The position numbers and the translations under genes were made by a program. The notes under the pieces were generated by a model. The model made no database searches, had not been told where the DNA came from, and saw nothing but the letters and a program-made list of their open reading frames with translations. Positions 26,937 through 37,365 of a stretch of DNA of 64,000 nt are shown here, in pieces. Position 1 is the first letter of the stretch. Every line of letters begins with the position of its first letter. Source of the DNA: Planctomycetaceae bacterium (GTDB taxonomy: Bacteria; Planctomycetota; Planctomycetia; Planctomycetales; Planctomycetaceae); assembly GCA_021732785.1 (NCBI GenBank), contig JAKFUG010000005.1, forward strand, positions 28,912 through 92,911, written 5' to 3'.

Positions 26937-28172
26937 ATGGACGAGCAATTCGCGATCGATGTCCTATCCGGCCGCCGCCGCGGGATGATACCCACGGCGT
27001 TGCGGGCCGTGTGCCGTGCCGCATCGTGGGGTTACGCCGCCGCGATGACCGTGCGGAACGCCGGTTACGATTATGGCTGGTTGAAAACGCATCGCATCGA
27101 CTGCCCGGTGATCAGCATCGGCAACATCACCACCGGCGGCACCGGCAAAACGCCACTCGTCGCATGGTTCGCCCAGCGATTGCAGCACGCGGGATATCGT
27201 CCGGGCATTCTGAGCCGCGGATACCGCAGTCTTCACTCAGCAACTTCGCCCTCTCCGTGTGCCACTGGCTCTGCCAGTGTCTTTCCGATGGTGCAGAGCG
27301 ATTGCCCAGACAAACAGAAGACACTGGCAGAGCCAGTGGCACACAACGGGGCGAACGACGAAGCGCTGGTGCTGGAACGGTTGTGTCCCGGTGTGCCGCA
27401 GGTGGCGATGCGCGACCGTGTTGCCGGTGCGGACATCGCGATCCAACAGCGTGGCTGTGATGCGCTGGTGCTCGATGACGGCTTCCAGCACCGACGGCTC
27501 GCGCGCGACCTGGATGTCGTGCTCATCGACGCGCTGCAACCGTGGGGATATGGGCATCTGCTGCCGCGCGGGTTGTTGCGCGAACCGTTGTCGGCGTTGA
27601 AACGGGCGGACGTGGTGATCATCACGCGGGCCGATCAGATCGCACCCGACATGCTGCACGAACTGCGAACACACATCGCGCGTGTCCGTGGCGTCGACGA
27701 ACACATCGCCGTGCGGTTTGCACCGAAACGGTTGATCAACGCGCTGGGTGACACGCAGCACCCCGGCTGCTTCTTCGCAGCCGGGGTGCTTTCTTCCAAC
27801 AGCGCGGCGACGGAAATCGAGCATCCCGGCTGCCAGGAAGCCGGGATGCGTGCGTTCTGCGGCATCGGCAACCCGGATGGTTTCCGCCGCACACTGCTTG
27901 ATCTCGGCATTACCGGTGAACTAAAGACGTTTCCCGATCATCACCACTACACGCGGGCCGATCTCGATGCGATTGGCGAGTGGGGAGCCACACGATCCGT
28001 CACCGAGTTCGCGACAACGCTGAAGGATCTCGTGAAGATTCCGACGGATCACCCACTCGCATCGCACATCTGGGCGGTGGAGATTGTGCCGGAGTTTGTC
28101 GCGGGGGAGCAGATTCTGCTTGAACGGCTCTACAGGTTTGTGCCAAGATTAATGCCATCTGTGGCTGCGTGA
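26937..28172 (+). CDS. lpxK: Tetraacyldisaccharide 4'-kinase with two in-frame palindrome insertions
   Basis: Phosphorylates the lipid A disaccharide precursor at the 4' position, at the inner membrane. The P-loop GNITTGGTGKTP (62-73), GILSRGYRS, GANDEALVL, ALVLDDGFQHRRLARDLDVVLID, LLPRGLLREPLSAL, AFCGIGNPDGFR and FPDHHHYT blocks show an intact enzyme. It has 411 residues versus about 330 in typical LpxK. The excess is two insertions: about residues 107-136 (palindrome 27257-27344) and 274-304 (hairpins 27757-27849). Both keep the frame open and lie in loops. Activity is likely but unproven given the extra loops. Confidence 0.9.
   Translation: MDEQFAIDVLSGRRRGMIPTALRAVCRAASWGYAAAMTVRNAGYDYGWLKTHRIDCPVISIGNITTGGTGKTPLVAWFAQRLQHAGYRPGILSRGYRSLHSATSPSPCATGSASVFPMVQSDCPDKQKTLAEPVAHNGANDEALVLERLCPGVPQVAMRDRVAGADIAIQQRGCDALVLDDGFQHRRLARDLDVVLIDALQPWGYGHLLPRGLLREPLSALKRADVVIITRADQIAPDMLHELRTHIARVRGVDEHIAVRFAPKRLINALGDTQHPGCFFAAGVLSSNSAATEIEHPGCQEAGMRAFCGIGNPDGFRRTLLDLGITGELKTFPDHHHYTRADLDAIGEWGATRSVTEFATTLKDLVKIPTDHPLASHIWAVEIVPEFVAGEQILLERLYRFVPRLMPSVAA
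27257..27344. repeat. 27-bp perfect inverted repeat inside lpxK
   Basis: The arm GTGTGCCACTGGCTCTGCCA... (27257-27283) pairs exactly with 27318-27344. It is the same family as the spacer element at 10704-10780. Here it is translated as an extra loop of about 30 residues. Confidence 0.95.
27757..27849. repeat. Two hairpins inside lpxK
   Basis: Hairpin 1: AGCACCCCGGCTGC/GCAGCCGGGGTGCT (27757-27790, 14-bp stem, TTCTTC loop). Hairpin 2: GCATCCCGGCT/AGCCGGGATGC (27821-27849). Their arms resemble each other and form one repeat unit unrelated to the first lpxK insertion. Confidence 0.92.
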
Positions 28173-28205
28173 GCGGCCACCTCATCTCTGTGATGTAATG
28201 TCGCC

Positions 28206-28613
28206 ATGCCTCTCTCGAATCGAGCCACTAACGCGATCGTCATCGCGTTCTTGCTGTCGATGGTAGTCCTCTCTGCGGGATTATTCGCGGGACTGCGCTG
28301 TTATTGCTATGTCGGATTTGAGCCCGTGGCCTTTGAGGAATCGGCCTGGAAAGCCGCGGATCGAGAACGCCGCGGTCACATGGCCAATGATGTGTACGAC
28401 CAACGGCTCATCATGGGCAAGACTGCGGATGAAGTCCGCGCGATTCTGGGTGATCCCGATGACGATCAACATTTTGACCGACAGCACCGCTTTCGATACC
28501 ACTTGGGCCATCGCGGGCGGAATCCGAATTGTCCAGTGCCACTCACGGAGTATTCGTTGCTGGTGTCGTTTGATGCGCGCGAGATCGTTCGCGACGTCAG
28601 CATCGCCGATTGA
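28206..28613 (+). CDS. Membrane-anchored BamE/SmpA-like protein
   Basis: 135 residues. One N-terminal helix (AIVIAFLLSMVVLSAGLFAGL) anchors a periplasmic domain in which RLIMGKTADEVRAILGDPD and YHLGHR fit the G-M-T-xxEV-xxLLG-P pattern of the SmpA/OmlA (BamE) domain. BamE takes part in outer-membrane protein assembly as a lipoprotein; this copy has a helix anchor and no lipobox, so it is domain-like rather than a certain BamE. It lies 33 nt after lpxK on the same strand and may be co-transcribed. Confidence 0.6.
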   Translation: MPLSNRATNAIVIAFLLSMVVLSAGLFAGLRCYCYVGFEPVAFEESAWKAADRERRGHMANDVYDQRLIMGKTADEVRAILGDPDDDQHFDRQHRFRYHLGHRGRNPNCPVPLTEYSLLVSFDAREIVRDVSIAD

Positions 28614-28660
28614 ATAAGAATTGGGCGCTGAGGGATCCGCAAAGCGGCAAGCAAAAGAGG

Positions 28661-29797
28661 TCACATTGCGCGGCGGATGCGGCGGCCATTCGTGAAACTG
28701 TCGAGGACGAGGTTGCCGAGGTCGTTGGCGTTGCAGTACGCCGCCATGCCGCCGGTCACCTGGGCCATCCGTTCGACGAAGTTCACGAGGTCCAGATAGA
28801 AGTAATCCTCGATCAGCGCGAAGCTGGAGATGTGAATCCCTTCGTTCGCGCACCGCTTCGCTTCGGCCAGAGTGATGTTCGCCGTCTGTTCACATGGCGG
28901 GTAGATCAGCATCACATCGCGGCCTTCAATGTGGGCTGTGGGTTCGCCGTCGGTGATGCACAGAATCTGTCGGTTCTGCGCGGGATGTCGCCGCAACACT
29001 CGCCGGGCGAATTGCAGCCCGGCGTGGATGTTCGTGAAGTGCTGCGGCACGAAGTCGGGTGGCGAGTCGAGATTGATCCGCAACCGCACGCGCGGGTCAT
29101 AAATGCTCACGGGCTTGGGCGCAGAGTTGAGCAACTCGCGCTCGGTCAATGGTGACGCATACGTGTAGAACCCGATCACCTGCAGGAAGTCGCTCGGATA
29201 CTTTGATCGCACCAGCGCCTGCAGCGCCATCGCCACGCGCTTGGCAGAGCCGTACTTGCCGTAGCGGGTCATGCTGCCGGACATGTCGATGAGGACCACC
29301 GTTGAGCACGCGGTCTGGTACTCGGTTTCGTGGACGACGAGATCATCCGCCGTGATGCGCACCGGAGTGCCGCCGCCCTGTCGGACCAAGGCGTTCTTCA
29401 GCGTTTCCTGCAGGTTGAGATTCGAGACGGGATCGCCGTACTGATACGGTCGCGATTCTTCATGCACGGTCTGACCCGGCCCGCGGTGATCGGTGTCGTG
29501 GCGGCCAAGCACATCCTTGCGACGGATATCGAACAGCGCTTCAAGGGCCTTGTTCTCGACCCGCCGCATGCCGCGCGGGGTGACGATGTACTTGCCTTCG
29601 CCGTCCTTTTCGACCAGGCCTTGCTTGAGGAGTTGGTCGAGGACATCGGGGTGCTCCTCTTCCCATTCTTTCAGCGAGTCCAGGACTTCATCGCCGTATT
29701 GCATCAGGTAATCGCTGAGTTGATCGAAGAGCTTGTCCGCCGATTGAGGCGTAAACTCCTGTGATCCATCCCAGCGGGAATATTCGTAGGCGGCCAT
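28661..29797 (-). CDS. von Willebrand A (MIDAS) domain protein
   Basis: 378 residues starting MAAYEYSRWDGSQ (ATG 29797, GGGAGAG upstream). The first 150 residues are charged and helical, including a winged-helix-like GKYIVTPRGMRRVENKALEALF block. A vWA domain begins with VVLIDMSGSM (about 166-175), the MIDAS D-x-S-x-S, followed by TNIHAGLQFARR (MIDAS Thr) and QILCITDGEPTAH. Such proteins with N-terminal charged regions partner MoxR AAA ATPases in complex assembly; no MoxR gene is adjacent. It is soluble and cytoplasmic by sequence. Upstream codons to 29926 are an unlikely extension. Confidence 0.82.
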   Translation of the reverse strand: MAAYEYSRWDGSQEFTPQSADKLFDQLSDYLMQYGDEVLDSLKEWEEEHPDVLDQLLKQGLVEKDGEGKYIVTPRGMRRVENKALEALFDIRRKDVLGRHDTDHRGPGQTVHEESRPYQYGDPVSNLNLQETLKNALVRQGGGTPVRITADDLVVHETEYQTACSTVVLIDMSGSMTRYGKYGSAKRVAMALQALVRSKYPSDFLQVIGFYTYASPLTERELLNSAPKPVSIYDPRVRLRINLDSPPDFVPQHFTNIHAGLQFARRVLRRHPAQNRQILCITDGEPTAHIEGRDVMLIYPPCEQTANITLAEAKRCANEGIHISSFALIEDYFYLDLVNFVERMAQVTGGMAAYCNANDLGNLVLDSFTNGRRIRRAM

Positions 29798-30082
29798 CGG
29801 CAAGACTCTCCCGGCGAAATGTCGCGTCCTGCATTGTAGGCGAACGAGCTCCGTTGCCCATAGGCTGCTGAAACCGTCACGGACGGGAATCGCGCCGCCG
29901 AACGGGTCATCACGCCTCTCTTTCACGGCGACGGCCAGTTCGATTCCGGTCGCGGGAACGGAAATCGGGTGGACTGACTGCGAGCGATTTACCGCGACCC
30001 CGTTAGCGAGTAGAATCCGTACTGCTCGGGTCGCATGACCAAACGCGGATCTCGGTCCGTCCGTTTAATCATCGCAAGACAG

Positions 30083-31647
<1,565 letters not shown>

Positions 31648-31648
<1 letters not shown>

Positions 31649-31989
31649 TACCTGGCCCTCCGACGCTGTTCGACTTGGCGGATGTTCTCCCATTGCTCAC
31701 CTGCGGGACAGCCAGCCTCCATCCAGGCCAGCAGTTCCCCGCGGCGATACCGCTTGATGCGCCCCGCGAGGCGAACCGGTTTGGGCACCATTCCTTCCGC
31801 CTCGAGCCTGCGCCAGGTTCGCAGAGAGACATCACACAATTGCGCCGCGGCTTCGGCAGTGATCAGTGCCCCAAAATTGTCAGGGGCCGCTGAAGTGGCC
31901 ACCAAGAGAGAGCCATTCCCCGGTGGACGCCCGGCGTAATGGTCGCACTTGATAGCATCTGGCGATAGAACCGCAGAGTTATTCGACAT
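31648..31989 (-). CDS. AlpA/excisionase-like helix-turn-helix protein
   Basis: 113 residues. The second half, LITAEAAAQLCDVSLRTWRRLEAEGMVPKPVRLAGRIKRYRRGELLAWMEAGCP, is the winged helix-turn-helix of the AlpA/Xis group (helix-turn-helix, then basic wing with R-x-K-R-Y/W). Such proteins bend DNA at att sites and steer recombination toward excision or activate int. Its stop shares one base with the integrase start. GGAGATC precedes its ATG. The N-terminal 40 residues are unassigned. Confidence 0.82.
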
Positions 31990-32262
31990 AGCAACGATCT
32001 CCGGCAGCGATGACGCTGCTCACCTGAGTGACGGAGATCTGTTGCCAGCCGGAGAGAGGGAACCTTCCGGAGCGTGACTCACGTACGTGATGACAACGTA
32101 CGAGCAGGAGTTCGTTGACCGACCGACATTGGCTGCGCCGCTTTATTGATTCGAGCCTTAACATCCGGTCGACCAGCGGACTCCGCTGACCAGGTGGATT
32201 GACCACTGCCATATTCTAGACTACTCTCTCCGCGTAGATCAACTGTCCGGGAGGATTTTTCG
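31990..32262. promoter_or_regulatory. Divergent control region between xis-like and XRE genes
   Basis: 273 nt between divergent start codons; should hold both promoters and operators. Short dyads are visible, for example CTCCGGC (32001) with GCCGGAG (32057-32063), and ACGTACGT-type CTCACGTACGTGATG at about 32080. GGGAGGA lies about 8 nt before the GTG of the XRE gene. Confidence 0.4.
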
Positions 32263-32538
32263 GTGATTCAGTTTCGGGTTCGTGATCTGCTCGCCGCGAA
32301 GGAACGCCAAGATGGACGTCGGATTCCCCTGCGCGAAGTCGCCGAAGTGACGGGAATTTCCCCTCAGGTGCTGTCCAGTCTGACTTCGCCCGATCGCGAC
32401 GTCGTCACCAATACTGCCTTTGTCGACGCCCTGTGCCGCTATTTTCACTGTACCCCGAACGAGCTAATGATCCTGGCGACATCCCCGGAAGGCACTTCCT
32501 GTCATGTGGACACGCTCTATCCGAATCGCCGCCGCTGA
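32263..32538 (+). CDS. XRE/Cro-type helix-turn-helix regulator
   Basis: 91 residues. VRDLLAAKERQDGRRIPLREVAEVTGISPQVLSSL followed by VDALCRYFHCTPNELM is the HTH_26-type Cro/CI fold: helix-turn-helix in the first half and the FxCxPxDL helix in the second. GTG start with GGGAGGA upstream. Divergent from int-xis, so it is the probable repressor controlling the element's excision. The gene would act as a DNA-binding dimer. Confidence 0.85.
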   Translation: MIQFRVRDLLAAKERQDGRRIPLREVAEVTGISPQVLSSLTSPDRDVVTNTAFVDALCRYFHCTPNELMILATSPEGTSCHVDTLYPNRRR

Positions 32539-32584
32539 GCAACCTTTTCGCAACTTCACGTGCCATGCGGTCTTGCCACCGGGT

Positions 32585-33010
32585 TCAAGTTTCTTCTAGG
32601 GATTCGCAGAATCCTCGGAGAGTGGACAGAAACGTCTCACCCGCCTGCAGCAGATTCCGGGCAGCGGCCAGCAACTCCCGCGGGGATCGCTGCGGGGAGA
32701 CATCCGTCAATGGTTCTGACAGGCCGGGGAAACGGAATCCTGGCTGGACGCGATAGGCCTTGGCCTGCTCATCGTACTGCCAAGGAACTCCCGCCATGGA
32801 TAGAGTCTGCAAATCACGGTACACCGTCCGCCGCGAGCATTCGAGTTCGCGCGCCAGCGCATCGGCATCCCAGCGTCCCGGCCCCAGGATCAGCCGGAGA
32901 ATGCGCAGCAACCGGCTCATTCGTTCGCACTGACGCGCCCGGCGTTCGGCATCGGTTCTTTTCCTCTCCGTGCCCACGCTGCTGTCCAACTCCCGCGGCC
33001 CGTCACCCAA
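32585..33010 (-). CDS. Truncated WYL-family-like HTH regulator
   Basis: 141 residues. RRARQCERMSRLLRILRLILGPGRWDADALARELECSRRTVYRDLQTLSMAGVPWQYDEQAKAYRV is the HTH_11 domain of YafY-type regulators. It matches residue for residue in layout the start of the regulator at 37872-38939, but the WYL ligand domain is missing and the protein stops after about 60 further residues. It may be a stand-alone DNA-binding form or a trimmed gene. TTG 33010 is the longest start; GTG 32977 is possible. Confidence 0.65.
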   Translation of the reverse strand: MGDGPRELDSSVGTERKRTDAERRARQCERMSRLLRILRLILGPGRWDADALARELECSRRTVYRDLQTLSMAGVPWQYDEQAKAYRVQPGFRFPGLSEPLTDVSPQRSPRELLAAARNLLQAGETFLSTLRGFCESLEET

Positions 33011-33308
33011 GCCGGGATCGTCGCAGATCGTTGAGCCACTACTGGGTCAGTCAGAATCCGATCTGTGACAGGTAGCTGGCATTTCGTGTCAGGTGGTAAT
33101 TCCGTCGGCAAATCCTTGGCCTTGTAAGGATTTTTGCTACCGATGGGGCCGCCAACTTTGCGGCACGGCTGACAATTCCGAGAAATCTGTCAGCATGGCG
33201 AAGACAGAATGACCAGCAGTTGGCACAGCGAAATGTTGTGCTGTCCGATCCGGCCAGGAACCGAAGCGGCGAATCGTCCGCAATCCGGCCGGAATCGGAG
33301 TTTCGTCA

Positions 33309-33467
33309 ATGCCGGATACCAACTTTCGCATATGGATGAATCGCCTGCACGCTGATCTCGGCGCACGTCCGGAATGGCCGCTGCTGTTGAGCTGGATGTT
33401 GGAGTCGAAGCTCCAGGACGAACAGCAGATCGAACGCCCCCTATACCGGAGCACGGATCCTGATTGA
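33309..33467 (+). CDS. Small protein of 52 residues
   Basis: ATG 33309 with GGAG 8-9 nt upstream, ending at TGA 33465-33467. The product (MPDTNFRIWMNRLHADLGAR... then PLLLSWMLESKLQDEQQI) looks like a genuine helical, charged protein. It lies 28 nt before and on the same strand as the PD-(D/E)XK-like gene, so both are probably one transcript. No family recognised. Confidence 0.5.
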   Translation: MPDTNFRIWMNRLHADLGARPEWPLLLSWMLESKLQDEQQIERPLYRSTDPD

Positions 33468-33495
33468 TCGCACGGAACATCATCGCGAGGCAACC

Positions 33496-34047
33496 GTGCC
33501 GGAGAAACGTGCCGTTTACGGGTTATGTCGATGTTGTTGGCAGGAGTCTCACGGGTGCTTGCAGCTTGGCGAAGCATCCATCTGGCTGTTGGGTTATGAA
33601 ATACCGAATCAACTCAGCGAAAGGAAACGCTGCGCTGATTTGCTGGGGATAACGGATCAGGGTGGCCTCGTGGTCTTTGAAGCCAAACTCGGCGAGAACG
33701 GCACCCATCCGCCGATTTCCGCAGTGCTCGAAGGGTTGGATTACCTTTCCTGTATGACCTCCCTTGGCACGTTCGCCCGATTGACGTTGGAATTCCAGGA
33801 ATTGAAATCCAAGCTGCCTGTCCCTTCGGGCTTTGAGACAGTGACGCTCAATCCGGCCGCCACACCGATGGTCATTATTCTCGCCGACTCCGCCTATTTC
33901 GCGTTCCACGATCGTTCGGAACGAAGTACTGGCTGGCGCGATTTCGTGCGCTGCGACCCGATCATGAATTCCGTCAACATTCGCTTCGCAATCGCAGAAC
34001 GCGATGCCGAGGGCATCTTCCGGCGCGATGTCACCTGGCTGACATAA
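33496..34047 (+). CDS. Possible PD-(D/E)XK-type nuclease-like protein
   Basis: 183 residues. A Cys-rich start (YGLCRCCWQESHGC) may bind zinc. The middle, RKRCADLLGITDQGGLVVFEAKLGENG, has the D...E-x-K arrangement on adjacent strands expected of PD-(D/E)XK enzymes (D in ADLLG, E and K in FEAK), followed by the helix ISAVLEGLDYLSCM. GTG start with GAGG upstream. It converges with the MBL-fold gene, 17 nt between stops. Motif evidence is suggestive, not proof, of nuclease activity; an inactive structural member is possible. Confidence 0.55.
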   Translation: MPEKRAVYGLCRCCWQESHGCLQLGEASIWLLGYEIPNQLSERKRCADLLGITDQGGLVVFEAKLGENGTHPPISAVLEGLDYLSCMTSLGTFARLTLEFQELKSKLPVPSGFETVTLNPAATPMVIILADSAYFAFHDRSERSTGWRDFVRCDPIMNSVNIRFAIAERDAEGIFRRDVTWLT

Positions 34048-34064
34048 AGCCAAGAAACTGCGGT

Positions 34065-35372
34065 TCAATTCACATCCAAGGTCTCGCCGTCCTTCAGAAC
34101 TCGGACATTGCTCGCTATCGCCTGAAACCGATCCGGCTCGAATGTATGAATCGGGATAACCAGTTTGGCGTTGATTTGCTGAATCAGGTCGGCGATGTCT
34201 CCCGCATGGATATGACCGCTCGTATGGACTTTGATCAGGTCGCCGCCGACGTTTTCCAGAGCCGTGGTCACCGCCTGCGAGTCAGGGCGTTCGAGGTAGC
34301 CTTCCCAACGAGAATAGAGACATCGGGAGTGTTCCGGCAAGCTTCCGCCGAAGTCACTGTCCAACATGCTGGGGCGGAACAGCATCACGTACCGGGACGG
34401 ATTGGATCGGATTTCCTCCATCCCAATCCTGGCCGGGGACATTAAAACAAAATGGTTTTCGAGTTGTTTTCTCCGGTAACTTTCCTCGAAGTATTTTGGG
34501 AAGAAAACTTTCACCCACTCGGTGGACTCCGGCCTCGGGATTGGAGTTTCTGACGCGATCAGGTGCATCACGAACGCGGTGTAGGCGTCAGCGACGAACA
34601 CCCGTCCGGCCTTCTTGGTCGCCCTGAGAAACCCGACCAGCCGGTCGACGTGCTGTGGCGAGAATGAAGCCAGCACCAGTCCCGGTGCCGATTGAATGGA
34701 CACGACGATCTGCTTTTCGAGGTCGTACTCGTTCGGCCCTCGGTGGTCAGGATGCCCGATGTGTGTTCCTTCCATCAGGAGTAGGTCGATGTTCCGCGGC
34801 TTGACCGCGTCGACCAAGGCCCGGTGCATGCCCGGTTTCCGGCCATGAAGTCTAAGATCGCCGGAGTAAAGAACCGTCTTGCCCGCGGCTTCGATCAGGA
34901 ACGCCTGACCGCCGTAGATCGAATGGTCGACGGAGTACGGGGTGATCGTGAACTCACCAATCTGAACCGGTTGCCCTGAGGTCAGGTCCCGCTGCCGTTC
35001 TCTCGGCAGAGCCGGCTGGCCAGCGAACCTGGCTCCGGCCAGCATCATCTTGCTCGTCCCGACACTGGCGTAGATCGGGATGTCGGGGTGGGAATGTCCG
35101 AGCAGTCCGGTGTGGTCTTCGTGAGCGTGCGACAGCAAGATCGCATCGGGGCGGGAGTTCGACTCGTCGAACAGACCGGGAACGTTGGGCAGCACTCCGC
35201 TCCGACGAAGCTGATCCGTGGATTGCCGTCGCAAGGCTCCTGTGTCGTGTGGCTCGCGATCCTCATTGAACAGCGGCATCCCCACGTCGAGGATGATCCG
35301 GCTGTGATCGGTAGCGATCTCGATGCAGTTGCCGCCGATCTCGTGGGTGCCCCGATGGATGGTGATTCGCAT
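34065..35372 (-). CDS. MBL-fold metallo-hydrolase, RNase J/CPSF-like
   Basis: 435 residues. IHEIGGN-type start (HRGTHEIGGNCIEI), ILDVGMPL, DAILLSHAHEDHTGLL with the HxHxDH zinc motif, TVLYSGDLRLHG with the next metal-binding Asp, and VHTSGHIHAGD near the C-terminus, which resembles the third histidine block of beta-CASP nucleases. This order matches RNase J/CPSF73-like enzymes that cut RNA, but the C-terminal RNase J domain is absent. GGGAG precedes the ATG. Last gene of the leftward train; nucleic acid or other hydrolase, substrate unknown. Confidence 0.8.
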   Translation of the reverse strand: MRITIHRGTHEIGGNCIEIATDHSRIILDVGMPLFNEDREPHDTGALRRQSTDQLRRSGVLPNVPGLFDESNSRPDAILLSHAHEDHTGLLGHSHPDIPIYASVGTSKMMLAGARFAGQPALPRERQRDLTSGQPVQIGEFTITPYSVDHSIYGGQAFLIEAAGKTVLYSGDLRLHGRKPGMHRALVDAVKPRNIDLLLMEGTHIGHPDHRGPNEYDLEKQIVVSIQSAPGLVLASFSPQHVDRLVGFLRATKKAGRVFVADAYTAFVMHLIASETPIPRPESTEWVKVFFPKYFEESYRRKQLENHFVLMSPARIGMEEIRSNPSRYVMLFRPSMLDSDFGGSLPEHSRCLYSRWEGYLERPDSQAVTTALENVGGDLIKVHTSGHIHAGDIADLIQQINAKLVIPIHTFEPDRFQAIASNVRVLKDGETLDVN

Positions 35373-35403
35373 GATTTACTCCCGGTTCTTAAGTCGCGGC
35401 ATG

Positions 35404-36120
35404 TCACTGCGCTGCATCAACATCGCGGGAGAAAAGCCTCAGCCGTCCGTGTAGCACTGCAATCTGGGTTGCGTATTCCGGCCAAGGTGCGGTTCGATAG
35501 AGATCACCGTCGCCCCAGCCTCCGTAAAGCAACAAGCGGGGGCGACCAGCAGGGTTCTCCAAAACGAGCTTGGCCAGAGGGCCGTCATGGGCCTCGAAAT
35601 CAGTCCAGTTGCCCCCCCATCCAGTCCCTGGTTGAATGAGACAAATCACTGCTGAGGTGATCTGACGGGTATAGAACAGTGCGTGGTAGGTAGCGACGCC
35701 GTCGCCGCCGATGTAGAGCAGGCTAAATCCAGTCGGCCCATGGTCGTCGTCGTAATTCGGCTGGCGTCGATACAGTGCCCAGATCGCAAATGGTTCACGA
35801 ATTCTCTGAGCAACAACGTCAGGGATGCGGTGCATTCGAGCAAACGGTGGTGGATTCCAACCGTTGGGAACGAGATCGCTTCGTTGAAGCTCTCGGCTGA
35901 CCTCAAGTTCATACCCCGTGAACTGCGTCAGTTTCTGAACCACGGCATCTCGACCTACGCCGTAGTCTACGTAAACGAAGCTTTGGAACTGTTTGCCCAG
36001 ATACTTGACGGGATCACCGTCATCTCCACAGGCCGGATAATACACCGAGTTGGTGAGGATCTCGGAAAGCGGAACTGGGAAACCCTGTTGTGCAACACGA
36101 AACCACTCGTCCCGAAACAT
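35404..36120 (-). CDS. Protein of unknown function
   Basis: 238 residues, no signal or membrane helix. Segments such as FSLLYIGGDGVATYHALFYTRQITSAVICLIQPGTGWGGNWTDF and RPRLLLYGGWGDGDLYR show a compact, Trp/Tyr/Gly-rich soluble fold. Thirty-one nt upstream of the MBL gene, so translated from one message. No family recognised. Confidence 0.6.
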   Translation of the reverse strand: MFRDEWFRVAQQGFPVPLSEILTNSVYYPACGDDGDPVKYLGKQFQSFVYVDYGVGRDAVVQKLTQFTGYELEVSRELQRSDLVPNGWNPPPFARMHRIPDVVAQRIREPFAIWALYRRQPNYDDDHGPTGFSLLYIGGDGVATYHALFYTRQITSAVICLIQPGTGWGGNWTDFEAHDGPLAKLVLENPAGRPRLLLYGGWGDGDLYRTAPWPEYATQIAVLHGRLRLFSRDVDAAQ

Positions 36121-36177
36121 GATGTTGTCTTTCAGAGAGTCCGCGGATGATGTTCGCCTTGAACGCCCCGTCGCGGC

Positions 36178-36576
36178 TCAGTACCGTCGCTTCGGCTTCG
36201 CCTGTTCCTGGTTTTGGATGATCGTGTTGTTCTGCAGAATCTGCGTGAGTTGCAGCAACTCGTTCCGCCGGGCGGCGGTGATGATGGCCCGTTCTTCGGG
36301 ACTCTTGCTGTTCCACTCGAACACCGCTCGATTGTGTTCGGCTTCAAGTTCTTTGTGGGTCTCGTCGTCGTAGATCGGCTTTCCAATCAACGACAGGCCG
36401 AACAAGAACGTGCTGATCGTGGCGGCCATGCCGATGAACAAGCCCCAAGTCTCGATGAACGGCACGAATTCTGGATGCTGATGTCGTGCCGCATACATCC
36501 CCGTCATGGTCAGGCCGATGGCTCCGGTCATAAATAAGGTGTGGGTGAACGTGTAGATTTCGCGTTGAAAAGACAT
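36178..36576 (-). CDS. Two-helix membrane protein of unknown function
   Basis: 132 residues starting MSFQREIYTFTHTLF (ATG 36576 with CAGGG upstream). Two hydrophobic segments (LFMTGAIGLTMTGMYAA and WGLFIGMAATISTFLFGLSLIG) precede a long charged helical tail (ETHKELEAEHNRAVFEW...). It lies in the leftward run between unknown soluble genes; a membrane anchor or holin-like role would be speculation. Confidence 0.6.
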   Translation of the reverse strand: MSFQREIYTFTHTLFMTGAIGLTMTGMYAARHQHPEFVPFIETWGLFIGMAATISTFLFGLSLIGKPIYDDETHKELEAEHNRAVFEWNSKSPEERAIITAARRNELLQLTQILQNNTIIQNQEQAKPKRRY

Positions 36577-36635
36577 TGGTCGAGACCCTGAGAACGAGGA
36601 AAGGAAAGTTCGGTCTGGTCGTCGGCGGCTGACGA

Positions 36636-37178
36636 TCACGCCAACCGATAGAACTCTTCGAGGGCTTCACCGGTCAGATAATGCTCATCCAACCGAGCTT
36701 CCCACCTGGGGAGTCCATAAAATCGGGCGAGTTCTTCGAACACCATTTGGGGTGTGGAGTTGCCGTGATACAGAATCCCGGCCCGATGAAAGGCGTCCCA
36801 CAGGATCCGGCCACGGGGAATCTGGAAGTACTCGAGGGCGGCCGAGCAGTGAAGTTCCTGCCGGGCCGTTTCCCAGACGGAATCGTGAGACAGATCGGAA
36901 TCGACCAGGTGCCCGGTGGTCTTGATCTCGGCGACGGATTGCCGGAACGCGACCAGCCGCTCGTTATCGTGCCACCAGATGCCCACATGAAAGCTGAGGG
37001 CTTTTGCGGGGTCAGTCCGTCTGAGAATTTCGCGTTCCTGGTGAAACAAGACCGTGGTCCAGGTTGTTGTTCGCGGCATTCCGTCCCTGATCGTCAACGT
37101 GGCCAGCGGTCGGTTGATAGTGATAAAGACTGGCTTCCGGAGTGCATTGGTTGGTTCACGGCGATTGTCGGTCGTCAC
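36636..37178 (-). CDS. Protein of unknown function
   Basis: 180 residues, GTG start. Contains FHVGIWWHDNERLVAFRQSVAEIKTTG and YFQIPRGRILWDAFHRAGILYHG. No signal peptide, membrane helix or known motif seen. Fifty-nine nt from the next gene of the run. Confidence 0.55.
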   Translation of the reverse strand: MTTDNRREPTNALRKPVFITINRPLATLTIRDGMPRTTTWTTVLFHQEREILRRTDPAKALSFHVGIWWHDNERLVAFRQSVAEIKTTGHLVDSDLSHDSVWETARQELHCSAALEYFQIPRGRILWDAFHRAGILYHGNSTPQMVFEELARFYGLPRWEARLDEHYLTGEALEEFYRLA

Positions 37179-37365
37179 CCCGGTTGTGTTGGTCGGACCG
37201 GCTTGGTGAATCGCGAGGATTCACGGCAGACCGCCAACGGGATTGTGCCGACTCGCCTCCCCATCGCGGGGCGTGCGTCACTCCGGAAGCCAGCAGGCTC
37301 TATAGATACCATTCGCGTTTGACACAGGTGGGTCAGTCGGTAATCCGAAGGAACCAGCCACCCCA

